Shown here in pieces: positions 10,733-23,659 of a DNA stretch of 64,000 nt. Source of the DNA: Mytilisepta virgata (Eukaryota; Mollusca; Bivalvia; Mytilida; Mytilidae); assembly GCA_028015205.1 (NCBI GenBank), contig CM051511.1:33906001-33970000 (forward strand). Direction: 5' to 3'. Numbering within the stretch: position 1 is the first letter of the stretch; each line of letters starts with the position of its first letter. The notes under the pieces are model-generated. The model was not told where the DNA came from, ran no database searches, and saw nothing but the letters and a program-made list of their open reading frames with translations. The position numbers and the translations under genes are program-made.

Positions 10733-12621
10733 CTTCTGCCGTCTGAGATACTTTTTTGTCTTACAACATATCGAATGGATTTTTAGCCAATGATGTTGTA
10801 CTGTAATGGGGGTTTCAAAACTCACCCTGTGTGACCGGCCACTTATTCTTATAGGAGTTATCTCCCTGCGTCCCCTTTTTCTTGTTATCGCTATATCTCT
10901 AAAACCGTAAAAGATATCGACCCAAAATCTTTTGCAATGTCTTCAGTGTATCTGTGCGCAACTTTGTTCCATTGGTCGGAAAGGATCTGACAACATTTCA
11001 TAGAGTTATTTCCCTTCAAACGACTTTCACTTTTGGTGTATCATACAAATTGTTATTTAGAGTTGAGATATTAACATGAAACTTTGTATTTAGGGTCCAT
11101 GACCCCTAACAAGTAAAATGAGGTCAAGGTCAAAGGTCAAGGTCAAGTTCTAAATTTTGATTTTTGCTTGTTATCGCTTCTCCTCTGAAACGGTAAAAGA
11201 TAGCTGATAAAATGTAATGGAGAAAATGTTAAGGACGTTGAGACCTAGATTTGTTACATTTGCATATTATATAAAAAGTTGTATGACGTCATTTTATAGG
11301 CGTAATTGCCCCCAGAACGTTTAAATTTTCGGTTTTTCGTTTATTTCTCAACAATGGTACATGATAAAGGCATGGGGTCTTTTGTTCTGACATCAAGGAT
11401 TGATAACCTTCAAATTGGCATCAAGGTCAAAGGTCAAGGTCAAGTTCTAAATTTTGACTTTTGCTTGTTATCGCTTCTCCTCTGAAACGGTAAAAGATAG
11501 CTGATCAAATGTAAAAGAGAAAATGTTAAGGACGTTGAAACCTAGCTTTGTTACATATGAGAAAAAGTTGTATGACGTCATTTTATAGGCGTAATTGCCC
11601 CTAGAACGTTTAAATTTTCGTTTTTCGTTTATTTCTCAACAATGGTACATGATAAAGGCATGGGGTCTTTTGTTTTAACATCAGGGATTGATAACCTTCA
11701 AATTGGCATCAAGGTCAAAGGTCAAGGTCAAGTTCTATTATTTGACATTTGCTTGTTATCACTACTCCTCTGAAATGGTTGTAGATAGCCAAGGAAATGT
11801 AATGGTGGAAATGTTTAAGACATTAATGTGCAACTTTGTTACATTTGAGTTAAAGTTGTATAACGTCATCTTTTGAGAGTAATTGCGCCTAGAACGTTCA
11901 AAATTAAGGTTTTTCGTTTATAACTTGACAATGGTACATAATAATGGCATCGGGTCTTCCAAAATGACCTCAACGACCAATGACCTTGAAAAGGTCACAA
12001 AATCAAAGGTCAAGGTCATGACCTATATTACGTATTTTGCATTTTTTCACACTTTATAAGTTTTTTTCAGATTTTTAAAGCAATTAAAGCTATTGAAAGT
12101 GTGAAATTCAGGCACTACTTTTGATGACGTCATTTCTGGCAACGTTATTATTTCTGTAGACGTTTTTAGACGTTTTGGATATATTGGAATGTTAATTAAT
12201 GTGACAATGTTACAACCCATGAAAATGTCTAGAATTGTCAATTTATAAGGTCACATTAATGACGTTTTTGATGTTTATAGTGCAAAACAGTATAATTCAT
12301 CACAACATTTAGTTAACCAGAAATAAACATTTTTATTAGTTATTCAAACTAGCAGTCCATACATTTTTTTAACAATTGTGAAATTACCTATCATATCAAA
12401 CCAGAAGTGTTATTTGTAATACGGTAAGTATCATAATACCTCCATTATTTCAATCAAAAGTACATACAACCATATATTTTTGCAATCGCTGAAAGCTTAG
12501 CTATGCTCTAAAACCAACAATTACATTTTAAACCTCATTTTTGTTATCAACAAATCTGCAATTGAGGTGGAAAGACCTTCAATTGTTCTCTGAACAATTG
12601 GTTTTTAATTATTTTTTTTTT
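10733..12621 (+). repeat. Array unit 1 (1,889 bp, four AGGTCA clusters)
   Basis: The head begins CTTCTGCCGTCTGAGATA. Clusters lie near 11,120, 11,425, 11,715 and 12,005. A short insertion (ATTATATAAA) sits in one subrepeat near 11,267; unit 12 carries the same variant near 31,565, a sign of exchange between distant units. The fourth cluster has a point change (AAATCAAAGGTCAAGGTC). Confidence 0.9.
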
Positions 12622-14502
12622 CTTCTGCCGTCTGAGATGCTTTTTTGTCTTACAACATATCGAATGGATTTTTGGCCAATGATGTTGTACAGTAATGAGG
12701 GTTTCAAAACTCACCCTGTGTGACCGGACACTTATTCTTATAGGAGTTATCTCCCCGCGTCCCCTTTTTCTTGTTATCGCTATATCTCTAAAATCGTAAA
12801 AGATATCGACCCAAAATCTTTTGCAATGTTTTCAGTGTATTTGTGCGCAACTTTTTTCCTGGTCGGAAAGGATCTGACGACATTTCATAGGAGTTATTTC
12901 CCTTCAAACGACTTTCACTTTTGGTGTATCATACAAATTGTTATTTAGAGTTGAGATATCAACATGAAACTTTGTATTTAGGGTCCATGACCCCTAACAA
13001 GTAAAATGAGGTCAAGGTCAAATGTCAAGGTCAAGTTCTAAATTTTGACTTTTGCTTGTTATCGCTACTCCTCTGAAACGGTAAAAGATAGCTGATAAAA
13101 TGTAATGGAGAAAATGTTAAGGTCGTTGTGACCTAGCTTTGTTACATTTGCATAAAAGTTGTATGACGTCATTTTATAAGCGTAATTGCCGTTAGAACGT
13201 TTAAATTTGCGGTTTTTCGTTTATTTCTCAACAATGGTACATGATAAAGGCATGGGGTCTTTTGTTCTGACATCAAGGATTGATAACCTTTAAATTGGCA
13301 TCAAGGTCAAAGGTCAAGGTCAAGTTCTAATGTTGACTTTTGCTTGTTATCGCTTCTCCTCTGAAACGGTAAAGGATAGCTGATAAAATGTAATGGAGAA
13401 AATGTTAAGGACGTTGAGACCTAGCTTTGTTACATTTGCATAAAAGTTGTATGACGTCATTTTATAGGCGTAATTGCCCCATGAACGTTTAAATTTTCGT
13501 TTTTCGTTTATTTCTCAACAATGGTACATGATAAAGGCATGGGGTCTTTTGTTTTAACATCAGGGATTGATAACCTTCAAATTGGCATCAAGGTCAAAGG
13601 TCAAGGTCAAGTTCTATTATTTGACATTTGCTTGTTATCACTACTCCTCTGAAATGGTTGTAGATAGCCAAGAAAATGTAATGGTGGAAATGTTTAGGAC
13701 ATTGATGCGCAACTTTGTTACATCTGAGTTAAAGTTGTATGACGTTATCTTTTGAGCGTAGTTGCGCCTAGAACGTTCAAACTTAAGGCTTTTCGTTTAT
13801 AACTTGACAATGGTACATAATGATGGCATGGGGTCTTCTAAAATGACCTCAACGACCAATGACCTTGAAAAGGTCACAAGGTCAAAGGTCAAGGTCATGA
13901 CCTATATTACGTATTTTGCATTTTTTCACACTTTATAAGTTTTTTTTCAGATTTTTAAAGCAATTAAAGCTATTGAAAGTGTGAAATTCAGGCACTACTT
14001 TTGATGACGTCATTTCTGGCAACGTTATTATTTCTGTAGACGTTTTTAGACGTTTTGGATATATTGGAATGTTAATTAATGTGACAATGTTACAACCCAT
14101 GAAAATGTCTAGAATTGTCAATTTATAAGGTCACATTAATGACGTTTTTGATGTTTATAGTGCAAAACAGTATAATTCATCACAAACATTTAGTTAACCA
14201 GAAATAAACATTTTTATTAGTTATTCAAACTAGCAGTCCATACATTTTTTTAACAATTGTGAAATTACCTATCATATCAAACCAGAAGTGTTATTTGTAA
14301 TACGGTAAGTATCATAATACCTCCATTATTTCAATCAAAAGTACATACAACCATATATTTTTGCAATCGCTGAAAGCTTAGCTATGCTCTAAAACCAACA
14401 ATTACATTTTAAACCTCATTTTTGTTATCAACAAATCTGCAATTGAGGTGGAAAGACCTTCAATTGTTCTCTGAACAATTGGTTTTTAATTATTTTTTTT
14501 TT
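12622..14502 (+). repeat. Array unit 2 (1,881 bp), twin of unit 3
   Basis: Near-identical to unit 3 across its length at a constant offset of 1,881 bp. One difference seen is ATTTTATAAGCG near 13,173 against ATTTTATAGGCG in unit 3. The first cluster carries AGGTCAAATGTCAAGGTCA, where one half-site is mutated; units 3 and 12 share this change. Confidence 0.9.
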
Positions 14503-16513
14503 CTTCTGCCGTCTGAGATGCTTTTTTGTCTTACAACATATCGAATGGATTTTTGGCCAATGATGTTGTACAGTAATGAGGGTTTCAAAACTCACCCTGT
14601 GTGACCGGACACTTATTCTTATAGGAGTTATCTCCCCGCGTCCCCTTTTTCTTGTTATCGCTATATCTCTAAAATCGTAAAAGATATCGACCCAAAATCT
14701 TTTGCAATGTTTTCAGTGTATTTGTGCGCAACTTTTTTCCTGGTCGGAAAGGATCTGACGACATTTCATAGGAGTTATTTCCCTTCAAACGACTTTCACT
14801 TTTGGTGTATCATACAAATTGTTATTTAGAGTTGAGATATCAACATGAAACTTTGTATTTAGGGTCCATGACCCCTAACAAGTAAAATGAGGTCAAGGTC
14901 AAATGTCAAGGTCAAGTTCTAAATTTTGACTTTTGCTTGTTATCGCTACTCCTCTGAAACGGTAAAAGATAGCTGATAAAATGTAATGGAGAAAATGTTA
15001 AGGTCGTTGTGACCTAGCTTTGTTACATTTGCATAAAAGTTGTATGACGTCATTTTATAGGCGTAATTGCCGTTAGAACGTTTAAATTTGCGGTTTTTCG
15101 TTTATTTCTCAACAATGGTACATGATAAAGGCATGGGGTCTTTTGTTCTGACATCAAGGATTGATAACCTTTAAATTGGCATCAAGGTCAAAGGTCAAGG
15201 TCAAGTTCTAATGTTGACTTTTGCTTGTTATCGCTTCTCCTCTGAAACGGTAAAGGATAGCTGATAAAATGTAATGGAGAAAATGTTAAGGACGTTGAGA
15301 CCTAGCTTTGTTACATTTGCATAAAAGTTGTATGACGTCATTTTATAGGCGTAATTGCCCCATGAACGTTTAAATTTTCGTTTTTCGTTTATTTCTCAAC
15401 AATGGTACATGATAAAGGCATGGGGTCTTTTGTTTTAACATCAGGGATTGATAACCTTCAAATTGGCATCAAGGTCAAAGGTCAAGGTCAAGTTCTATTA
15501 TTTGACATTTGCTTGTTATCACTACTCCTCTGAAATGGTTGTAGATAGCCAAGAAAATGTAATGGTGGAAATGTTTAGGACATTGATGCGCAACTTTGTT
15601 ACATCTGAGTTAAAGTTGTATGACGTTATCTTTTGAGCGTAGTTGCGCCTAGAACGTTCAAACTTAAGGTTTTTCGTTTATAACTTGACAATGGTACATA
15701 ATAATGGCATGGGGTCTTCTAAAATTACCTCAACGACCAATGACCTTGAAAAGGTCACAAGGTCAAAGGTCAAGGTCATGACCTATATTACGTATTTTGC
15801 ATTTTTTCACACTTTATAAGTTTTTTTCAGATTTTTAAAGCAATTAAAGCTATTGAAAGTGTGAAATTCAGGCACTACTTTTGATGACGTCATTTCTGGC
15901 AACGTTATTATTTCTGTAGACGTTTTTAGACGTTTTGGATATATTGGAATGTTAATTAATGTGACAATGTTACAACCCATGAAAATGTCTAGAATTGTCA
16001 ATTTATAAGGTCACATTAATGACGTTTTTGATGTTTATAGTGCAAAACAGTATAATTCATCACAAACATTTAGTTAACCAGAAATAAACATTTTTCTTAG
16101 TTATTCAAACTAGCAGTCCATATATTTTTTTAACAATTGTGAAATTACTTATCATATCAAACCAGAAGTGATATTTGTAATACGGTAAGTATCATAATAC
16201 CTCCATTATTTCAATCAAAAGTACATACAACCATATATTTTTGCAATCGCTGAAAGTTTAGCTATGCTCTAAAACCAACAATTACATTTTAAACCTCATT
16301 TTTGTTATCAACAAATCTGCAATTGAGGTGGAAAGACCTTCAATTGTTCTCTGAACAATTGGTTTTTAGGTCTTTCCACTTTCCGTGGAAAGACCTTTTG
16401 CTTTTGTTCTGATTATTAGGTCTTTCCACTGTCCGTGGAAAGACCTTTTGCTTTTGTTCTGATTATTAGGTCTTTCCACTTTCCGTGGAAAGACCTTTTG
16501 CTTTTGTTCTGAT

Positions 16514-16547
<34 letters not shown>
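14503..16547 (+). repeat. Array unit 3 (2,045 bp)
   Basis: Copies unit 2 up to its tail, then carries a triplet of 50-bp hairpin monomers (16,368-16,517) and a 32-base T run before unit 4. From about 15,478 onward it is also the left arm of the 5.36-kb duplication. Confidence 0.9.
16368..16517. repeat. Three 50-bp hairpin monomers
   Basis: Three exact-length 50-bp tandem copies with arms AGGTCTTTCCAC and GTGGAAAGACCT and spacer TTTGCTTTTGTTCTGATTAT. The middle copy has loop TGTCCG instead of TTTCCG. The preceding unit end (GTGGAAAGACCT, then CAATTGTTC/GAACAATTG) is itself complementary to the first arm, so the whole block can form nested stems. Confidence 0.92.
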
Positions 16548-18300
16548 CTTCTGCCGTCTAGGATGTTTTTTTGTTACTTGACATATCGAAAGGATTTTTG
16601 GCCCATGATTGCGTACAGTGATTACGATTTCACCATTGACCCTGTGTAACCGAACACCTTTTTTTATAGGAGTTATCTCCCCGCGTCCTCCTTTTCTTGT
16701 TATCTTTATTTCTCTGTAACCTTAAAAGATATCGACCTAAAATCTTTTGCAATGTCTTCAGTGTATCTGTGCGCAACTTTGTTCTATTGGTCGGAAAGGA
16801 TCTGACGACATTTCATAGGAGTTATTTCCCTTCAAACGACTTTCACTTTTGGTGTATCATACAAATTGTTATTTAGGGTTGAGATATCAACATAAAACTT
16901 TGTATTTAGGGTCCATGACCCCGAACAAGTAAAATGAGGTCAAGGTCAAAGGTCAAGGTCAAGTTCTAAATTTTGACTTTTGCTTGTTATCGCTTCTCCT
17001 CTGAAACGGTAAAAGATAGATGATAAAATGTAATGGAGAAAATGTTAAGGACGTTGAGACCTAGCTTTGTTACATTTGCATAAAAGTTGTATGACGTCAT
17101 TTTATAGGCGTAATTGCCCCCAGAACGTTTAAATTTGCGGTTTTTCGTTTATTTCTCAACAATGGTACATGATAAAGGCATGGGGTCTTTTGTTCTGACA
17201 TCAAGGATTGATAACCTTCAAATTGGCATCAAGGTCAAAGGTCAAGGTCAAGTTCTAAATTTTGACTTTTGCTTGTTATCGCTTCTCCTCTGAAATGGTA
17301 AAAGATAGCTGATAAAATGTAATGAAGAAAATGTTAAGGACGTTGAGACCTAGCTTTGGTACATTTGCATAAAAGTTGTATGACGTCATTTTATAGGCGT
17401 AATTGCCGTTAGAACGTTTAAATTTGCGGTTTTTCGTTTATTTCTCAACAATGGTACATGATAAAGGCATGGGGTCTTTTGTTTTGACATCAAGGATTGA
17501 TAACCTTCAAATTTGCATCAAGGTCAAAGGTCAAGGTCAAGTTCTAAATTTTAACTTTTGCTTGTTATCGCTTCTTCTCTGAAACGGTAAAAGATAGCTG
17601 ATAAAATGTAATGGAGGAAATGTTTAGGACATTGATGCGCAACTTTGTTACATTTGAGTTAGAGCTGTATGACGTCATCTTTTGGGAGTAATTGCCCCCA
17701 GAACGTTCAAACTTAAGGTTTTTCGTTTATAACTTGACGATGGTACATAATAATGGCATGGGGTCTTCTGCAATGAGTTCAGCAACCAATGACCTAGAAA
17801 AAGGTCACAAGGTCAAAGGTCAAGGTCATGACCTAGATTACGTATTTTGCATTTTTTCACACTTTATAAGGTTTTTTCAGATTTTTAAAGCAATTAAAGC
17901 TATTGAAAGCGTGAAATTCAGCCACTACTTTTGATGACGTCATTTCTGGCAACGTTATTATTTCTGTAGACATTTTTAGACGTTTTGGATATATTGGAAT
18001 GTTAATTAACGTGACAATGTTACAACCCATGAAAACGTCTATAATTATCAATTTATTAGGTCTCATTAATGACGTTTTTGATGTTTATAGTGCAAAACAG
18101 TATAATTCATCACAAACATTTAGTTAATCAGAAATAAACATTTCTTAGTTATTCAAACTAGCAGTCCATATATTTTTTAACAATTGTGAAATTACCTATC
18201 ATATCAAACCAGACGTTTTATCAATAAATCTGCAATTGAGGTGGAAAGACCTTCAATTGTTCTCTGAACAATTGGTTTTTAATTTGTTTTTTTTTTTTTT
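16548..18300 (+). repeat. Array unit 4 (1,753 bp, tail deletion)
   Basis: Four clusters. The tail jumps from ACCAGACG straight to TTTTATCAATAAATCTGCAA near 18,214, losing roughly 120 bp present in units 1-3. Unit 7 carries the identical deletion 5,359 bp away. Confidence 0.9.
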
Positions 18301-19569
18301 CTTCTGCCGTCTAGGATGTTTTTTTGTTACTTGACATATCGAAAGGATTTTTGGCCCATGATATCGTACAGTGATTGCGATTTCACCATTGACCCTGTGT
18401 AACCGAACACTTTTTTTTATAGGAGTTATCTCCCCGCGTCCTCCTTTTCTTGTTATCTTTATTTCTCTGTAACTGTAAAAGATATCGACCTAAAATCTTT
18501 TGCAATGTCTTCAGTGTATCTGTGCGCAACTTTGTTCCATTTGGTTGGAAAGGATCTGACGACATTTCATAGGAGTTATTTCCCTTCAAACGACTTTCAC
18601 TTTTGGTGTATCATACAAATTGTTATTTAGAGTTGAGATATCAACATGAAACTTTGTATTTAGGGTCCATGACCCCTAACAAGTAAAATGAGGTCAAGGT
18701 CAAAGGGCAAGGTCAAGTTCTAAATTTTGACTTTTGCTTGTTATCGCTTCTCCTCTGAAACGGTAAAAGATAGCTGATAAAATGTAATGAAGAAAATATT
18801 AAGGACGTTGAGACCTAGCTTTGTTACATTTGCATAAAAGTTGTATGACGTCATTTTATAGGCGTAATTGCCGTTAGACCGTTTAAATTTGAGGTTTTTC
18901 GTTTATTTCTCAACAATGGTACATGATAAAGGCATGGGGTCTTTTGTTTTGACATCAAGGATTGATAACCTTCAAATTGGCATCAAGGTCAAAGGTCAAG
19001 GTCAAGTTGTATTATTTGACATTTGCTTGTTATCACTACTCCTCTGAAATGGTTGTGGATAGCCAAGGAAATGTAATGGTGGAAATGTTTAGGAAATTGA
19101 TGCGCAACTTTGTTACATTTGAGTTCAAGTTGTATGACGTCATCTTTTGAGAGTAATTGCGCCTAGAACGTTCAAACTTAAGGTTTTTCGTTTATAACTT
19201 GACAATGGTACATAATAATGGCATGGGGTCTTCTAAAATGACCTCGAAAAAGGTCACAAGGTCAAAGGTCAAGGTCATGACCTATATTACGTATTTTGCA
19301 TTTTTTCACACTTTATAAGTTTTTTTCAGATTTTTAAAGCAATTAAAGCTATTGAAAGCGTGAAATTCAGGCACTACTTTTGCTGACGTCATTTCTGGCA
19401 ACGTCATTATTTCTGTAGACGTTTTTAGACGTTTTGGATATATTGGAATGTTAGTTTAAACGTCATTTTAAACCTCATTTTTTTTATCAACAAATCTGCA
19501 ATTGAGGTGGAAAGACCTTCAATTGTTTTCTGAACAATTGGTTTTTAATTTTTTTTTTTTTTTTTTTTT
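18301..19569 (+). repeat. Array unit 5 (1,269 bp, shortest)
   Basis: Three clusters and a large tail deletion: GGAATGTTAG runs into TTTAAACGTCATTTTAAACC near 19,450. The first cluster has AAAGGGCAAGG, a half-site mutation. Unit 8 has the same structure. Confidence 0.9.
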
Positions 19570-21873
19570 CTTCTGCCGTCTGGGATGTTTTTTTGTTACT
19601 TGACATATCGAAAGGATTTTTTGCCCATGATATCGTACAGTGATTGCGATTTCACCATTGACCCTGTGTAACCTAACACTTTTTTTATAGGAGTTATCTC
19701 CCTGCGTCCTCCTTTTCTTTTTATCTTTATTTCTCTGTAACCGTAAAAGATATCGACCTAAAATCTTTTGCAATGTCTTCAGTGTATCTGTGCGCAACTT
19801 TGTTCTATTTGGTTGGAAAGGATCTGACGACATTTCATAGGAGTTATTTCCCTTCAAACGACTTTCACTTTTGGTGTATCATACAAATTGTTATTTAGAG
19901 TTGAGATATCAACATGAAACTTTGTATTTAGGGTCCATGACCCCTAACAAGTAAAATGAGGTCAAGGTCAAAGGTCAAGGTCAAGTTCTAAATTTTGACT
20001 TTTGCTTGTTATCGCTTCTCCTCTGAAACGGTAAAAGATAGCTGATAAAATGTAATGGAGAAAATGTTAAGGACGTTGAGACCTAGCTTTGTTACATTTG
20101 CATAAAAGTTGTATGACGTCATTTTATAGGCGTAATTGCCCCTAAAACGTTTAAATTTTCGGTTTTTCGTTTATTTCTCAACAATGGTACATGATAAAGG
20201 CATGGGGTCTTTTGTTCTGACATCAAGGATTGATAACCTTCAAATTGGGATCAAGGTCAAAGGTCAAGGTCAAGTTCTAAATTTTGACTTTTGCTTGTTG
20301 TCGCTTCTCCTCTGAAACGGTAAAAGATAGCTGATAAAATGTAATGAAGAAAATGTTTAGGACGTTGAGACCTAGCTTTGTTACATTTGCATAAAAGTTG
20401 TATGACGTCATTTTATAGGCGTAATTGCCCCTAAAACGTTTAAATTTTCGGTTTTTCGTTTATTTCTCAACAAGGGTACATGATAAAGGCATGGGGTCTT
20501 TTGTTCTGACATCAAGGATTGATAACCTTCAAATTGGGATCAAGGTCAAAGGTCAAGGTCAAGTTCTAAATTTTGACTTTTGCTTGTTGTCGCTTCTCCT
20601 CTGAAACGGTAAAAGATAGCTGATAAAATGTAATGAAGAAAATGTTTAGGACGTTGAGACCTAGCTTTGTTACATTTGCATAAAAGTTGTATGACGTCAT
20701 TTTATAGGCGTAATTGCCCCTAAAACGTTTAAATTTTCGGTTTTTCGTTTATTTCTCAACAAGGGTACATGATAAAGGCATGGGGTCTTTTGTTCTGACA
20801 TCAAGGATTGATAACCTTCAAATTGGCTTCAAGGTCAAAGGTCAAGGTCAAGTTCTATTATTTGACATTTGCTTGTTATCACTACTCCTCTGAAATGGTT
20901 GTAGATAGCCAAGAAAATGTAATGGTGGAAATGTTTAGGACATTGATGCGCAACTTTGTTACATCTGAGTTAAAGTTGTATGACGTTATCTTTTGAGCGT
21001 AGTTGCGCCTAGAACGTTCAAACTTAAGGTTTTTCGTTTATAACTTGACAATGGTACATAATAATGGCATGGGGTCTTCTAAAATTACCTCAACGACCAA
21101 TGACCTTGAAAAGGTCACAAGGTCAAAGGTCAAGGTCATGACCTATATTACGTATTTTGCATTTTTTCACACTTTATAAGTTTTTTTCAGATTTTTAAAG
21201 CAATTAAAGCTATTGAAAGTGTGAAATTCAGGCACTACTTTTGATGACGTCATTTCTGGCAACGTTATTATTTCTGTAGACGTTTTTAGACGTTTTGGAT
21301 ATATTGGAATGTTAATTAATGTGACAATGTTACAACCCATGAAAATGTCTAGAATTGTCAATTTATAAGGTCACATTAATGACGTTTTTGATGTTTATAG
21401 TGCAAAACAGTATAATTCATCACAAACATTTAGTTAACCAGAAATAAACATTTTTCTTAGTTATTCAAACTAGCAGTCCATATATTTTTTTAACAATTGT
21501 GAAATTACTTATCATATCAAACCAGAAGTGATATTTGTAATACGGTAAGTATCATAATACCTCCATTATTTCAATCAAAAGTACATACAACCATATATTT
21601 TTGCAATCGCTGAAAGTTTAGCTATGCTCTAAAACCAACAATTACATTTTAAACCTCATTTTTGTTATCAACAAATCTGCAATTGAGGTGGAAAGACCTT
21701 CAATTGTTCTCTGAACAATTGGTTTTTAGGTCTTTCCACTTTCCGTGGAAAGACCTTTTGCTTTTGTTCTGATTATTAGGTCTTTCCACTGTCCGTGGAA
21801 AGACCTTTTGCTTTTGTTCTGATTATTAGGTCTTTCCACTTTCCGTGGAAAGACCTTTTGCTTTTGTTCTGAT

Positions 21874-21906
<33 letters not shown>
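19570..21906 (+). repeat. Array unit 6 (2,337 bp, five clusters)
   Basis: Three near-identical 290-bp subrepeats in succession (clusters near 19,970, 20,260, 20,550), then the junction of the 5.36-kb duplication near 20,830-20,866. The tail ends with three hairpin monomers and a 31-base T run, as in unit 3. Confidence 0.9.
21728..21877. repeat. Three 50-bp hairpin monomers (duplicate copy)
   Basis: Duplicate of the block at 16,368-16,517, including the odd loop of the middle monomer. It was copied as part of the 5.36-kb duplication. Confidence 0.92.
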
Positions 21907-23659
21907 CTTCTGCCGTCTAGGATGTTTTTTTGTTACTTGACATATCGAAAGGATTTTTGGCCCATGATTGCGTACAGTGATTACGATTTCACCATTGACC
22001 CTGTGTAACCGAACACCTTTTTTTATAGGAGTTATCTCCCCGCGTCCTCCTTTTCTTGTTATCTTTATTTCTCTGTAACCTTAAAAGATATCGACCTAAA
22101 ATCTTTTGCAATGTCTTCAGTGTATCTGTGCGCAACTTTGTTCTATTGGTCGGAAAGGATCTGACGACATTTCATAGGAGTTATTTCCCTTCAAACGACT
22201 TTCACTTTTGGTGTATCATACAAATTGTTATTTAGGGTTGAGATATCAACATAAAACTTTGTATTTAGGGTCCATGACCCCGAACAAGTAAAATGAGGTC
22301 AAGGTCAAAGGTCAAGGTCAAGTTCTAAATTTTGACTTTTGCTTGTTATCGCTTCTCCTCTGAAACGGTAAAAGATAGATGATAAAATGTAATGGAGAAA
22401 ATGTTAAGGACGTTGAGACCTAGCTTTGTTACATTTGCATAAAAGTTGTATGACGTCATTTTATAGGCGTAATTGCCCCCAGAACGTTTAAATTTGCGGT
22501 TTTTCGTTTATTTCTCAACAATGGTACATGATAAAGGCATGGGGTCTTTTGTTCTGACATCAAGGATTGATAACCTTCAAATTGGCATCAAGGTCAAAGG
22601 TCAAGGTCAAGTTCTAAATTTTGACTTTTGCTTGTTATCGCTTCTCCTCTGAAATGGTAAAAGATAGCTGATAAAATGTAATGAAGAAAATGTTAAGGAC
22701 GTTGAGACCTAGCTTTGGTACATTTGCATAAAAGTTGTATGACGTCATTTTATAGGCGTAATTGCCGTTAGAACGTTTAAATTTGCGGTTTTTCGTTTAT
22801 TTCTCAACAATGGTACATGATAAAGGCATGGGGTCTTTTGTTTTGACATCAAGGATTGATAACCTTCAAATTTGCATCAAGGTCAAAGGTCAAGGTCAAG
22901 TTCTAAATTTTAACTTTTGCTTGTTATCGCTTCTTCTCTGAAACGGTAAAAGATAGCTGATAAAATGTAATGGAGGAAATGTTTAGGACATTGATGCGCA
23001 ACTTTGTTACATTTGAGTTAGAGCTGTATGACGTCATCTTTTGGGAGTAATTGCCCCCAGAACGTTCAAACTTAAGGTTTTTCGTTTATAACTTGACGAT
23101 GGTACATAATAATGGCATGGGGTCTTCTGCAATGAGTTCAGCAACCAATGACCTAGAAAAAGGTCACAAGATCAAAGGTCAAGGTCATGACCTAGATTAC
23201 GTATTTTGCATTTTTTCACACTTTATAAGGTTTTTTCAGATTTTTAAAGCAATTAAAGCTATTGAAAGCGTGAAATTCAGCCACTACTTTTGATGACGTC
23301 ATTTCTGGCAACGTTATTATTTCTGTAGACATTTTTAGACGTTTTGGATATATTGGAATGTTAATTAACGTGACAATGTTACAACCCATGAAAACGTCTA
23401 TAATTATCAATTTATTAGGTCTCATTAATGACGTTTTTGATGTTTATAGTGCAAAACAGTATAATTCATCACAAACATTTAGTTAATCAGAAATAAACAT
23501 TTCTTAGTTATTCAAACTAGCAGTCCATATATTTTTTAACAATTGTGAAATTACCTATCATATCAAACCAGACGTTTTATCAATAAATCTGCAATTGAGG
23601 TGGAAAGACCTTCAATTGTTCTCTGAACAATTGGTTTTTAATTTGTTTTTTTTTTTTTT
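21907..23659 (+). repeat. Array unit 7 (1,753 bp), copy of unit 4
   Basis: Same length, tail deletion and variants as unit 4, with a G-to-A change in one half-site near 23,171. Confidence 0.9.

Larger units (their letters stand above)
15478..20837 (+). repeat. Left copy of a 5.36-kb tandem duplication
   Basis: Near-identical to 20,838-26,197 at an offset of about 5,359-5,361 bp. Few differences were seen by eye, for example AAGGTCAAAG against AAGATCAAAG (near 17,812 and 23,171) and CATTTTAAAC against CATTCTAAAC (near 19,464 and 24,824). It spans units 4 and 5 and parts of 3 and 6. Confidence 0.92.
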
